A DNA stretch of 64,000 nucleotides from Salipiger mangrovisoli (lineage in GTDB: Bacteria > Pseudomonadota > Alphaproteobacteria > Rhodobacterales > Rhodobacteraceae): assembly GCF_015223355.1 (NCBI RefSeq), contig NZ_JADFFK010000019.1:1-64000 (forward strand). Direction: 5' to 3'. Shown piece by piece: positions 36,755 through 47,123 of this stretch (positions within the stretch are counted from its first letter, which is position 1; each line of letters opens with the position of its first letter). Both the position numbers and the translations under genes were made by a program. Under the pieces are notes generated by a model. That model had not been told where the DNA came from. It did no database searches and saw only the letters and a list, made by a program, of their open reading frames with translations.

Positions 36755-38289
36755 TCTTTCCCCCCGTGGAACAGGTCGCGGAACGTCTCGCGCGTGGCCG
36801 CGCTGTTGAAAGCGGCAAAGCTGCCGACCACCCGCGCGCGCTCCTCCAGCTGCCGCCCGTGCAGCACGACGATCAGCGCGCCGACACTCTGGGCTGCCTG
36901 AAGGTCGCCGGGTGTAGCGCCATCAAGGCGGCCCAGGACCTGTTGCAGGCTGTCTTGCTGCACCGAGCAGTCATTGAAGAGCCCAAGATTGTCCTGCAGC
37001 TTCTTCAGCGGTTTGATCAGCCGCTTGAAGGGCGCCTCCGGGAAGAGCGGCGCGAAGAACTCCATCAGGTAGCGCAGCTTCTTGCAGTGGATGCGCAGTT
37101 CGTGGACCTCGTGGTCGGGCGTCTCGGCGTCGATCCCCTCGGCGATGGCGCAGATCTTGCGATAGCGCTTCCAGATCAGCCGACAGGCAAAATCATAGGC
37201 CGGCAAAGCGGCCTTGTCGCCGCGTGCGAGCTTGCGACGCCCGGATTTCCGGCCGCTGCCGAAAAGCTTGACGAGCGCCGTAATCTCCTTGCGGTAGGCG
37301 GGGCTGCGCAGGTGTTCGGCAAGGCTTTTCTGCGCTGCCGCCCGCTCTTCGGCGAAGAGCGCGAACATGCGGTCGAGCCCCGGATGAAGGCTGTCCGGCA
37401 CCATGCCGTAGAACCTTTCTCGCTCCAACAAGTAGACATCAAGATCGCGCAGCCGTCCCGTCGGCACCATCAGCGCCGAGAAGCGCGTCTTCAACTCGTC
37501 CGTCAGCGCGGTGTCGTAAACGTCGCGGAACAGGCTCAGCACCGAGCGTATCTTGCGCAGCGCGATGCGGTAGTCATGCAGGAACTCGGTGTCGTGGTCG
37601 GCGATCACCCCGGTTTCGTTTGCGCGGGCCACCGGCAGATAGGCCGCGATGATGTCGCTTGCCGCGTCAAAGGCCTCGGTGTCGTGACCGATCGGAACCT
37701 GCGGCTTGGGCCTGTAATCGGGCTGCCCCGGAAAGAGCCCCGCATAGAGCGGCTGCTCTCCGAAAGCGGTGCCGCCTGCTGCCTCGACCATGCCGCGCAG
37801 CCGCAGCAGCGCCTTGTCGTAACCCCGCAGCCCCTGAAGCTGCACCACGATCGCGGCGCCGCCTTCGGTGACGCAAAGATCAAGCAGAAGCGCCCGCGCC
37901 TGCGTTTTTGCCTCGTCGTCGAGCAGCGCAAGCACGCCGCGCCGCAACACGCCCGCCCCTACGGGGAGCAGGCAACGCAGCGGCGACAGATCGGACAGCG
38001 CCGAGGTCACCGGCCCCTTGGCAAATTCGGCCACGAAGCGCGCCGCCGAGACGCCGGGCTGCGCGAGAGACCTGCCTTCGGCCCCCAGCACCTCGATCTG
38101 CGTCTCGGTTTCGATCAGCAGCCGCCCCGAATGCCGGATTTCCTGGTCGAACGTATCGCGGACCTGAAAGGCAGTGGTGCCCTCTTCCCAGGACAGGGCC
38201 GGGACAAGCCCGCCCACGGCCCCGGCTTCGGCAAGCCGGTCCAGCGCGTCAGGAACGAGGAGATAGAGCCTCGAGCGATCCGCACTCAT
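36751..38289 (-). CDS. CHAD domain protein with degenerate CYTH-like N-terminus
   Basis: A 512-residue protein. Residues about 205-500 form a CHAD domain, an alpha-helical bundle with conserved His and basic residues: His238/Arg241/Lys246/Arg248 in EFLHDYRIALRKIRSVL and His396/Arg399/Lys403/Lys404/Arg406 in EVHELRIHCKKLRYL. CHAD proteins (phosins) bind polyphosphate. The N-terminal 200 residues look like a CYTH barrel that has lost ExExK (VRDTFDQEIRHSGRLLIETE; LLDDEAKTQARALL), so it is likely structural. A basic GSGRKSGRRK insert lies near 344-354. It is coupled to RHH and ParA genes by ATGA overlaps. Confidence 0.92.
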   Translation of the reverse strand: MSADRSRLYLLVPDALDRLAEAGAVGGLVPALSWEEGTTAFQVRDTFDQEIRHSGRLLIETETQIEVLGAEGRSLAQPGVSAARFVAEFAKGPVTSALSDLSPLRCLLPVGAGVLRRGVLALLDDEAKTQARALLLDLCVTEGGAAIVVQLQGLRGYDKALLRLRGMVEAAGGTAFGEQPLYAGLFPGQPDYRPKPQVPIGHDTEAFDAASDIIAAYLPVARANETGVIADHDTEFLHDYRIALRKIRSVLSLFRDVYDTALTDELKTRFSALMVPTGRLRDLDVYLLERERFYGMVPDSLHPGLDRMFALFAEERAAAQKSLAEHLRSPAYRKEITALVKLFGSGRKSGRRKLARGDKAALPAYDFACRLIWKRYRKICAIAEGIDAETPDHEVHELRIHCKKLRYLMEFFAPLFPEAPFKRLIKPLKKLQDNLGLFNDCSVQQDSLQQVLGRLDGATPGDLQAAQSVGALIVVLHGRQLEERARVVGSFAAFNSAATRETFRDLFHGGKE

Positions 38290-38483
38290 TTCGCTTTCTT
38301 CCCGGCCTTTCGCAGATACTCCTCGATGAGAGCCTCCACGATCTTCTGCACGCTCGACTCTTCTTCGATGGCGCGAATCTTCAAAGCTTTCAGCGTCTTG
38401 CCGCTCAACCGCAGCGACGTGTTCTTCTTTTCATCTTCTTCGCCTTTGGCGGTCCTGGCCTTGGACGGCTTCACTTTCGGCAT
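38286..38483 (-). CDS. Ribbon-helix-helix protein
   Basis: A 65-residue protein from MPKVKPSK, with GGAG upstream. The first 20 residues are a charged, probably disordered tail; then comes an RHH fold: strand NTSLRLS (21-27), helix GKTLKALKIRAIEEE and helix SVQKIVEALIEEYLRK. RHH dimers bind DNA through the strand, and some (ParG, omega) are ParA partners whose flexible tail stimulates the ATPase. It overlaps the CHAD gene by 4 bp. Role as autorepressor, ParA adaptor, or both, is inference. A start at 38513 is possible but would bury the operator-like repeat. Confidence 0.82.
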   Translation of the reverse strand: MPKVKPSKARTAKGEEDEKKNTSLRLSGKTLKALKIRAIEEESSVQKIVEALIEEYLRKAGKKAK

Positions 38484-38504
38484 CGCGGCGCTCCGAGTCG
38501 ATAA

Positions 38505-38520
38505 TGACGTCATGATGTCA
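38505..38520. promoter_or_regulatory. Tandem 8-bp operator candidate for the RHH protein
   Basis: TGACGTCA TGATGTCA: one perfect and one near-perfect 8-bp palindrome, directly adjacent, 22-37 bases upstream of the RHH ATG. RHH repressors such as MetJ bind exactly this kind of tandem 8-bp array. A TTGACA hexamer on the minus strand overlaps the second copy, although I see no matching -10. Confidence 0.5.
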
Positions 38521-38680
38521 ACTATCCGCGACGACCGCAACGCGGTATTCGGGCGCCGCGGGCGGCACCTCGTGCGCCCGGCGCAGGCCCCAATGTGCGT
38601 CATCGAACAGGCTCCTGCTGATGACACCCGCCGACCGAATGACTAGATAGGTCTCATGGTTGATAAAGGAGATGCAGACC

Positions 38681-38962
38681 ATGCGGACCCTGGTAGTTCT
38701 CGGGCTGGTGCTTGCCGCCGCCACGCCCGCTTTTGCGCAAAGTGACAAGGCGGCACGCTGCGAATCTTCGGCCAAGATGGTCATGGAAGCGGTGCAGGCG
38801 CGTAAGGACGGAGTTCCCCAGAAACGCACCGAACGGGAATTGCGCCGGGCGCTCGACCGCGACGCGGGCGTCATGCTCGCCCAGTGGATCTATGCCCTGC
38901 CCGAAGACCAGTTGAACCTCGACGTGGGACGCAGCTGGGAACAGCAATGCCTCTCGCAGTGA
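38681..38962 (+). CDS. Hypothetical secreted protein
   Basis: A 93-residue exported protein. The ATG at 38681 has AAAGGAG nine bases upstream and gives a signal peptide MRTLVVLGLVLAAATPAFAQ. The mature part is helical, with Cys residues in AARCESS and EQQCLSQ that could form a disulfide. Family unknown. It is divergent from the RHH gene; the 197 bp between them hold the tandem repeat and could regulate both. Confidence 0.75.
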   Translation: MRTLVVLGLVLAAATPAFAQSDKAARCESSAKMVMEAVQARKDGVPQKRTERELRRALDRDAGVMLAQWIYALPEDQLNLDVGRSWEQQCLSQ

Positions 38963-39097
38963 TCCGGCCGCGCTGAGGTCTCGGCGCGCCCTCACGTCGC
39001 CCTTCCGGCGGGCGGACGACTCGGCTATCTCTAAGGAAAGATAAAAGCGTGGCCGAGGCGCATGGACTCGGCCCCAATGTCCTATGATACTCCGAGC

Positions 39098-41104
39098 ATG
39101 AGTCTTCCACCGGGTTTCCTTGACGAGCTGCGCACGCGCACGAGCCTTTCGCAGGTCGTGGGCCGCAAGGTCATGTGGGACAGTCGGAAATCGAACCAGG
39201 CCAAGGGCGACATGTGGGCGCCCTGCCCCTTCCATCAGGAAAAGTCGGCCTCGTTCCACGTCGATGACCGCAAGGGCTTCTACTATTGCTTCGGCTGCCA
39301 CGCGAAGGGCGACGCGATCTCCTTCATCCGCGAGAGCGAGAACGTCGACTTCATGGAGGCCGTCGAGATCCTCGCGCGCGAGGCCGGAATGCCGATGCCG
39401 GCGCGCGACCCGCAGGCCGCGCAGAAGGCCGACCGCCGCAGCCAGCTTGCCGAGGTCATGGAGCAGGCGCTGCGCTTTTACCGGATGCAGCTGCGCACCG
39501 CCGCCGCCGCCGAGGCGCGCGGCTATCTCGAGCGCCGCGGGCTCAAGCAGGACGTACAGGACCGCTTCGAGCTGGGCTTTGCACCCAATTGCTGGCAGGG
39601 GCTCTGGGATCACCTGCGCGGACAGGGCGTGGCGGAGGATCTGATCCTCGGTGCAGGGCTCGCCAAGCCCTCGGACAAGGGCCGCGCGCCCTATGACGTC
39701 TTCCGCAACCGCATCATGTTCCCGATCCGCGACGGCCGCGGCCGCGCCATCGCCTTCGGCGGCCGGGCGATGGATCCGCGCGACAACGCCAAATACCTCA
39801 ACTCGCCCGAGACCGAACTCTTCGACAAGGGCCGCAACCTCTACAATCACGCGCCCGCGCGCGAGGCGGCGGGCAAGGGCCAGCCGCTGATCGTGGCCGA
39901 GGGCTACATGGACGTGATCGCGCTCTCGGAGGCGGGCTTCGAGGCGTCCGTCGCGCCACTTGGCACAGCGGTGACCGAGCACCAGCTCGCCCTGCTGTGG
40001 CGCATCGCCGACGAGCCGGTGATCGCCCTCGACGGCGACAAGGCCGGGCTGCGCGCCGCCTATCGGGTGATCGACACCGCACTGCCGCTGCTGGTGCCCG
40101 GCAAGGGGCTGCGCTTTGCCCTCATGCCCGAGGGGCAGGATCCCGACGACCTGCTGCGCGCCAAGGGGCCGCAGGCGGTGAAGGCGGTGCTCGATCAGGC
40201 GATGCCCATGGTGCAGCTGCTCTGGCGGCGCGAGACCGAAGGCAAGGTCTTCGACAGCCCCGAGCGCAAGGCCGCGCTCGACGCGACGCTGCGCGCAGCG
40301 CTCAAACGCATCCAGCACCCCGACCTGCGCCGCCACTACGGCGACGAGATCAAGGACCTGCGCTGGCAGCTGTTCCGCGCCCGGCGCGGCGGAACCTCGG
40401 GCGGCAACGGCCGCGGGTTTTCCGATGGTCCGGGCCAGTACAGCCCGTTCCGCAGCGGCAAGCGCACCCAGAAATGGGGACAGGCAGTGCCGATCGCGCC
40501 AAGCGCCTCGGCCAAGTCCTCGCTGCTGGTGGCGGCGGGCGATGCCGCCGAGACCCGCCTGCGCGAAGATGTCATCCTCGCCGTGCTGCTGCGTTACCCG
40601 GCGCTGATGGCGGAGTTCGAAAGCCCGCTCGAAACCCTGCCTTGCGCGGATCCCTCGCATGCCGCGCTGCGCAGCCTGCTTCTGTCCGGGGTCACGCATG
40701 ATCCCGAAACGCTCCAGGACGAAGCGATGCAGAGAATCGGCCCCGAGGCCCTTGATTCCCTGCTCGCGGCACGCCATGTGGCAGTCGTGCCCTGCCTGCG
40801 ACATTTCGGTGACAGCGAGCTCGCCCGCCTGACGGTGGCCGAGGAGTTCGCGAAAATTGCCGCTCAGGCAGGTCTGGTGGCCGAGCTCGCCGAGGCTTTG
40901 GAGGATATGGAAAGCCTTGCGGACGAAGCCCTTACCTGGCGGCTGGGTCAGGCAGCACAGGCGCGCAACCAGGCGGTGATGAACCGCTCGGAGGATGATG
41001 TGGAATTCGACGTGGGCGCAAACGGCGCCCGAATGGACAAAGAAGAACGCAGCGCCTTCGACGCGCTGCTGCAGCAGATTCGCTTTTCCAAGGGTCAGAA
41101 CTAG
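39098..41104 (+). CDS. dnaG: DNA primase
   Basis: DnaG makes RNA primers for replication. From MSLPPGFLDELRTRT the protein has 668 residues. The N-terminal zinc site is CPFH plus CFGC; the TOPRIM catalytic core contains VAEGYMDVIAL and ALDGDKAGLRAA; the C-terminal third, less conserved, should bind DnaB helicase. The 135 bp upstream show no gene. rpoD follows after 141 bp. Confidence 0.97.
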   Translation: MSLPPGFLDELRTRTSLSQVVGRKVMWDSRKSNQAKGDMWAPCPFHQEKSASFHVDDRKGFYYCFGCHAKGDAISFIRESENVDFMEAVEILAREAGMPMPARDPQAAQKADRRSQLAEVMEQALRFYRMQLRTAAAAEARGYLERRGLKQDVQDRFELGFAPNCWQGLWDHLRGQGVAEDLILGAGLAKPSDKGRAPYDVFRNRIMFPIRDGRGRAIAFGGRAMDPRDNAKYLNSPETELFDKGRNLYNHAPAREAAGKGQPLIVAEGYMDVIALSEAGFEASVAPLGTAVTEHQLALLWRIADEPVIALDGDKAGLRAAYRVIDTALPLLVPGKGLRFALMPEGQDPDDLLRAKGPQAVKAVLDQAMPMVQLLWRRETEGKVFDSPERKAALDATLRAALKRIQHPDLRRHYGDEIKDLRWQLFRARRGGTSGGNGRGFSDGPGQYSPFRSGKRTQKWGQAVPIAPSASAKSSLLVAAGDAAETRLREDVILAVLLRYPALMAEFESPLETLPCADPSHAALRSLLLSGVTHDPETLQDEAMQRIGPEALDSLLAARHVAVVPCLRHFGDSELARLTVAEEFAKIAAQAGLVAELAEALEDMESLADEALTWRLGQAAQARNQAVMNRSEDDVEFDVGANGARMDKEERSAFDALLQQIRFSKGQN

Positions 41105-41150
41105 ATGGCCATTTAGGGAAACTGGAGGAAAAACCGGTAGACGGGTGGCC

Positions 41151-41189
41151 GAATCAAACGATTCCCCCCATGATTCGCAAAATCGAATC
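41151..41189. promoter_or_regulatory. Cluster of four GANTC sites upstream of rpoD
   Basis: GAATC 41151-41155, GATTC 41160-41164, GATTC 41172-41176 and GAATC 41185-41189, arranged as inverted pairs. GANTC is the target of the alphaproteobacterial cell-cycle methyltransferase CcrM, and promoter sites can change transcription with methylation state. Chance spacing at this GC content is a few hundred bases. Confidence 0.6.
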
Positions 41190-41245
41190 ACTTCACTTGC
41201 GCGAGTGCCGGCCAGAACCGGCCCCTCCCTTTGACGGAGCACTTC

Positions 41246-43237
<1,992 letters not shown>

Positions 43238-43253
43238 GCGCGGAGGCAGGTCC

Positions 43254-43541
43254 ATGTCCCTCTGGTCCCGTCTCTTCGGCGGCGGAAGCTCCGACACCGG
43301 CAAGGCGAAACCGCAGGTGGAAGCCATCGAGTACAATGGCTTCCGCATCTTCCCCGAGCCGATCCCGGCAGAGGGGCAGTTCCGCATCGCCGCCCGCATC
43401 GAGGCCGAAGTGGGAGGCGAGACGAAGGTGCACGAGTTGATCCGCGCCGATGTCATCCGCGACCACGGCGAGGCCGTCGAAGCCTCGATCCGCAAGGCGA
43501 AGCAGATGATCGACGAACAGGGCGCGCGGCTCTTCGGCTGA
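43254..43541 (+). CDS. HlyU family protein
   Basis: A 95-residue protein matching the HlyU family, with the N-terminal [10 protein letters not shown], the core [24 protein letters not shown] and C-terminal [18 protein letters not shown]. The family is named after a transcriptional activator, but small alphaproteobacterial members have not been shown to do this as far as I know. It is 16 bp after rpoD and followed by a strong terminator, so it is probably the last gene of the dnaG-rpoD transcript. Confidence 0.88.
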   Translation: MSLWSRLFGGGSSDTGKAKPQVEAIEYNGFRIFPEPIPAEGQFRIAARIEAEVGGETKVHELIRADVIRDHGEAVEASIRKAKQMIDEQGARLFG

Positions 43542-43566
43542 AGCACCTTCCGCAGGTCCTACCAAG

Positions 43567-43590
43567 CGCCGCCCCTTGGGGCGGCGTTTT
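43567..43590 (+). terminator. Rho-independent terminator after the HlyU-family gene
   Basis: A 9-bp GC-rich stem (CGCCGCCCC / GGGGCGGCG) with a tiny loop and TTTT, 25 bp after the stop. It should end the rpoD transcript. Confidence 0.88.
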
Positions 43591-43602
43591 GCTGTGTGGA
43601 AT

Positions 43603-44166
43603 CTAGTCGTGCGGCGCCCGGCGCATCCGCCACCGGCGGTGCAGCCAGAAGCCCACCACCAGCAACGCCGGGATCGCCAGCAGCAGTTGGGTGCGGTCGA
43701 TGTGGCCCCAGATGATATGCACCAGCCTGCCGATGCCATGACCTACAACCACCATGACAACCGCCCAGACCAGCGCTGCAAGGCAGGTGATCGGCAGGTA
43801 GAGCGCCGGGCGTAGCCCCGCGCTGGTGGCCAGCAGAACCGGGGTCACCGTCCGCATTCCGGGCAGGAACCGGAAGGCCGCTGCCAGAAGAGCCGGGCGT
43901 GCGAGGAACCTCCGCGCCATCCCCTGCGACACCGGGTGGGCAAGGATGTGTTGCACCCGAGGGTGGTCGCGATAGCGCCGCGCCAGCAGGAAGATCGCCA
44001 CATCGGAGCTCCAGCCGCCCGCCCAGGCCGCCGCCAGCACCGGCCAGAGCGGCAGCAGCCCGTGATGCGCCAGCAGCCCCGAGGTGATCGCCACGGTATC
44101 GCCCTCGAGCGCGCAGCCGAGGTAGACGATGATCAGCCCGTATTTGGCGATCAGCGCGTCCAGCAT
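43603..44166 (-). CDS. DedA family membrane protein
   Basis: A 187-residue inner-membrane protein of the DedA/VTT family, members of which flip undecaprenyl phosphate or phospholipids. Four to five membrane segments; motifs include GCALEGDTVAITSGLLAHHG and the conserved FRFLPGMRTVTPVLLATSAGL (F/GRxxPxxR). The C-terminus is short and basic. It starts 4 bp downstream of the epimerase stop, so the two are cotranscribed. Confidence 0.9.
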   Translation of the reverse strand: MLDALIAKYGLIIVYLGCALEGDTVAITSGLLAHHGLLPLWPVLAAAWAGGWSSDVAIFLLARRYRDHPRVQHILAHPVSQGMARRFLARPALLAAAFRFLPGMRTVTPVLLATSAGLRPALYLPITCLAALVWAVVMVVVGHGIGRLVHIIWGHIDRTQLLLAIPALLVVGFWLHRRWRMRRAPHD

Positions 44167-44170
44167 CCGG

Positions 44171-45082
44171 TCAGAGCCCGTAGTCCGCGACCATTCGCGC
44201 CAGCCCCTCGTCCAGCGCCACCCGCGGCGCCCAGCCCAGCACCTGCCGGGCGCGCGCGATGTCGAGCACGCTCGACTTCACTTCCAGCGCCGAGGGCTCG
44301 GTCACCAGGTTGAGCTGCCGCCCCGTTGCCGCCTCCATCTGCGCGACCAGCGCGTTGAGCGAACAGCCCTCCCCCGCCCCGAGATTCAGCCGGGTCACCG
44401 GGTTCGGCAGCGCGCCGTGCACCACCCGTTCGACGGCACCGCAGAAATCATCCATGTGAAGGTAGTCCCGCGAAGTCTCGCCGCTGCCGTAGACGGTGAA
44501 GGCTGCGCCACTCGCCAGCGCATCGAGCAGCAGCCGCATCACCCCACGCTCGCGCCCCGGCATCGCCGTGCCATAGGGGTTGCCGAGCCGCAGGATCGTC
44601 AGCCGGAAGCCGTGCTGCGCGGCAAGAAACAGCAGCGCCTCCTCCACCGCCAGCTTGTGCAGCGCGTAGTAGCCCTTGGGCTGCGGCTCGCGGGTTTCGG
44701 GGATCGGCAGATCGTCGGTGTCGCCATAGACCGCCGCTGTCGACAGATAAACGAAATGCCCGCGCCAGCCCCGCGCCACCAGGGCCTCGACGAACGCCGT
44801 CTGCGGCGCGGTGACGTCCTGCATGACCGCGCCGATCGATGCGAAGCGTCGCCGGGCGTCGGACAGCCCGGCGCAATGCACGATGGTCGCCCCCGCGTCG
44901 CCCGGCGCCAGCCAGCCCGGATGCAGCGCGTCGCTCACCCGCACGTGCGGCAGGGCGCGTGCGCCCTCGGGCAGCGCACTGCGCGAGATGCCCGTCACAG
45001 GTTGGCCCGCCTCGGTAAGCGCGCGCAGGATCTCGTACCCAAGGACCCCGGCGCAACCGGTTACGTAAGTCTGCGGTGCCAT
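44171..45082 (-). CDS. NAD-dependent epimerase/dehydratase
   Basis: An extended SDR enzyme acting on a nucleotide sugar. From MAPQTYVTG it has 303 residues. The Rossmann motif is TGCAGVLG, the catalytic motif YYALHK (YxxxK), with STAAVYGD and RLGNPYGT around it. Cys replaces the usual Gly or Ala in the glycine-rich loop (TGCAGVLG). The substrate is unknown; the nearby capsule genes are over 30 kb away. An ATG 8 codons upstream is an alternative start. Confidence 0.85.
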   Translation of the reverse strand: MAPQTYVTGCAGVLGYEILRALTEAGQPVTGISRSALPEGARALPHVRVSDALHPGWLAPGDAGATIVHCAGLSDARRRFASIGAVMQDVTAPQTAFVEALVARGWRGHFVYLSTAAVYGDTDDLPIPETREPQPKGYYALHKLAVEEALLFLAAQHGFRLTILRLGNPYGTAMPGRERGVMRLLLDALASGAAFTVYGSGETSRDYLHMDDFCGAVERVVHGALPNPVTRLNLGAGEGCSLNALVAQMEAATGRQLNLVTEPSALEVKSSVLDIARARQVLGWAPRVALDEGLARMVADYGL

Positions 45083-45302
45083 CTTCGCGGGGTTCCTTGC
45101 CTGCATTTCCAGCGCACCAGGAGAGGCGCGCGCCGACGTTACGACAAGCCCGCAGCCGGTTCCACGCGTTTCGGCGCCGCCAGGACCCCGCCGGCAGCCC
45201 GCCGCCATCGCCCCGTGACGAACGCGCGCTAAATCACCCGGAACGCTGACCTTATTGCCGCTGCGCCTAGCCCGACGTGTTCCGCTGCGTTAAGGTGCCC
45301 GC

Positions 45303-47123
45303 ATGGTTTCGAGAAAGGACAGTTCATTGCGCCCTCGGCACTCTTTTATTTCCCTGAGCCTCGCCCTCGGCCTCGCCGCCCTGCCGGCCTCGGCCTTTGA
45401 AACGCTCAGCTTCGCATTTCCCGATCTCGACCAGGACATCCAGGACCAGATCACCTCGTTTTCCGCACTGGTGAGGGCCAAGACCGACGGTAAAACCGAG
45501 GGGGCGGACGTCATGGCCGCCGCGCTCCAGGACTACGGGATCATCGTCGAGACGCTTTACAACAGCGGCTACTACGGCCCCGAGGTTTCGATCCGCATCG
45601 ATGGGCGCGAGGCGTCGGACATCCCGCTGCTGACCACGCCGAAGTCGGTGAACCGGGTGGACGTTCTGGTCAACCATGGGCCGACCTTCAAGTTCGAACG
45701 CACCGACATCTCGCCGCTGGCCCCCGGAACCGATCTTCCAACCGATTTCAAGCGGCGCGAGCGCGCCCGCGCGGGCACCATCAGCAGCGCCGCGCAGGCG
45801 GCCGTGGATGGCTGGCGCAACATCGGCTACCCCAAGGCAGAGCTGACCCGCGAGGATGTCACCGCCAATCACGAGACACGAAGGGTGAACGTCGACCTTG
45901 GCGTGACCACCGGTCCCCGGTTGCGCTTCGGCCGTCTGCTCAACGTCGGAGACAGCGCGGTCCGCGGCTCTGCAAGGCGACGGATTGCCGGACTTCCGAC
46001 CGGCGAAATCTATGACCCGGACGAGGTCAATGACGCCGTCGACCGGCTTACCCGCACCGGCACTTTCGCGACGGTCACCCTGCGCGAGCGGGACGAGCCC
46101 AACCCCGATGGCACGCTCGATTACACGCTTCAGGTTGTCGATTCGAAGCCGCGCCGCATCGGAGCCGGGGCCGAGATCAGCTCGCTCGAGGGGCTGTCGC
46201 TGACCGGCTACTGGCTGCACCGGAACATCCTCGGCGGCGCCGAGCGGCTGCGCTTCGATGCCTCGATCACCGATATCACCGATCAGGCCGACACGCTCGA
46301 CTACACGCTCAGCGGTCGACTCGACGTGCCCGCGGTCATCGGCCCCGAGACCAACGGCTTCTTCCTGACCGAATTGCAGCACCTGCAAGAGCCGAACTAC
46401 GACCTCGACAGCATCGAGTTGACGCTGGGGATCAGTCGGCAGCTGACCGACTATCTCTATACCGAGATCGGCGTCGGCTATCTCTACTCCGAGACCTCCG
46501 ACGACCTCGGCGACCGAACCTTCGAGCTCTTCACCCTGCCGATGAAGGCCGAGTACGACCGTCGCGACAATGAGTTCGACCCCCGCCACGGCTTCTACCT
46601 GCTCACCGAGGCGACACCCTTCCTGAACCTGCGCGACGACCCCAATGGCGCAAGGCTCTACGCCGACGCCCGCGGGTACTTGGCGCTTGGCGAGCGCGAG
46701 CGCTCGGTGCTGGCGGGGCGGGTTATGCTCGGTTCGGTGGTCGGACCGGACATCGACGAAACCCCACCGGACTACCTGTTCTACTCGGGCGGTGCGGGCA
46801 CCGTCCGCGGCCAGCCCTACCAGTCGCTGGCCATCGACCTCGGCAACGGCGACACGATCGGCGGGCGCAGCTTCGCCGGCCTCTCGGCCGAGTTCCGGCA
46901 GGACATCGGCGAAAGCCTCGGCGCGGTGCTGTTCTATGACGCGGGCTACGTCGGGCGTGACAGCACTCCTGGCGGCGATGACGGCGAGTGGCACGGCGGC
47001 GCGGGCCTCGGCGTGCGCTACAAGACGGGCATCGGCCCGCTGCGCTTCGATGTCGCCATGCCCGTCGGCGGCGACACCGGCGAGGGCGTTCAGATTTACC
47101 TCGGGATAGGACAGGCGTTTTGA
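45303..47123 (+). CDS. tamA: Outer-membrane translocation/assembly protein TamA
   Basis: TamA is a BamA-like barrel that works with TamB in outer-membrane protein insertion and phospholipid transport. The 606 residues have a signal peptide (about 1-30, ending PASA), three POTRA domains (about 33-275), then a C-terminal 16-strand barrel with GGAGTVRGQPYQ, the Omp85 lid-lock type motif, ending YLGIGQAF. It overlaps tamB by 4 bases (TTGA). Confidence 0.93.
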   Translation: MVSRKDSSLRPRHSFISLSLALGLAALPASAFETLSFAFPDLDQDIQDQITSFSALVRAKTDGKTEGADVMAAALQDYGIIVETLYNSGYYGPEVSIRIDGREASDIPLLTTPKSVNRVDVLVNHGPTFKFERTDISPLAPGTDLPTDFKRRERARAGTISSAAQAAVDGWRNIGYPKAELTREDVTANHETRRVNVDLGVTTGPRLRFGRLLNVGDSAVRGSARRRIAGLPTGEIYDPDEVNDAVDRLTRTGTFATVTLRERDEPNPDGTLDYTLQVVDSKPRRIGAGAEISSLEGLSLTGYWLHRNILGGAERLRFDASITDITDQADTLDYTLSGRLDVPAVIGPETNGFFLTELQHLQEPNYDLDSIELTLGISRQLTDYLYTEIGVGYLYSETSDDLGDRTFELFTLPMKAEYDRRDNEFDPRHGFYLLTEATPFLNLRDDPNGARLYADARGYLALGERERSVLAGRVMLGSVVGPDIDETPPDYLFYSGGAGTVRGQPYQSLAIDLGNGDTIGGRSFAGLSAEFRQDIGESLGAVLFYDAGYVGRDSTPGGDDGEWHGGAGLGVRYKTGIGPLRFDVAMPVGGDTGEGVQIYLGIGQAF

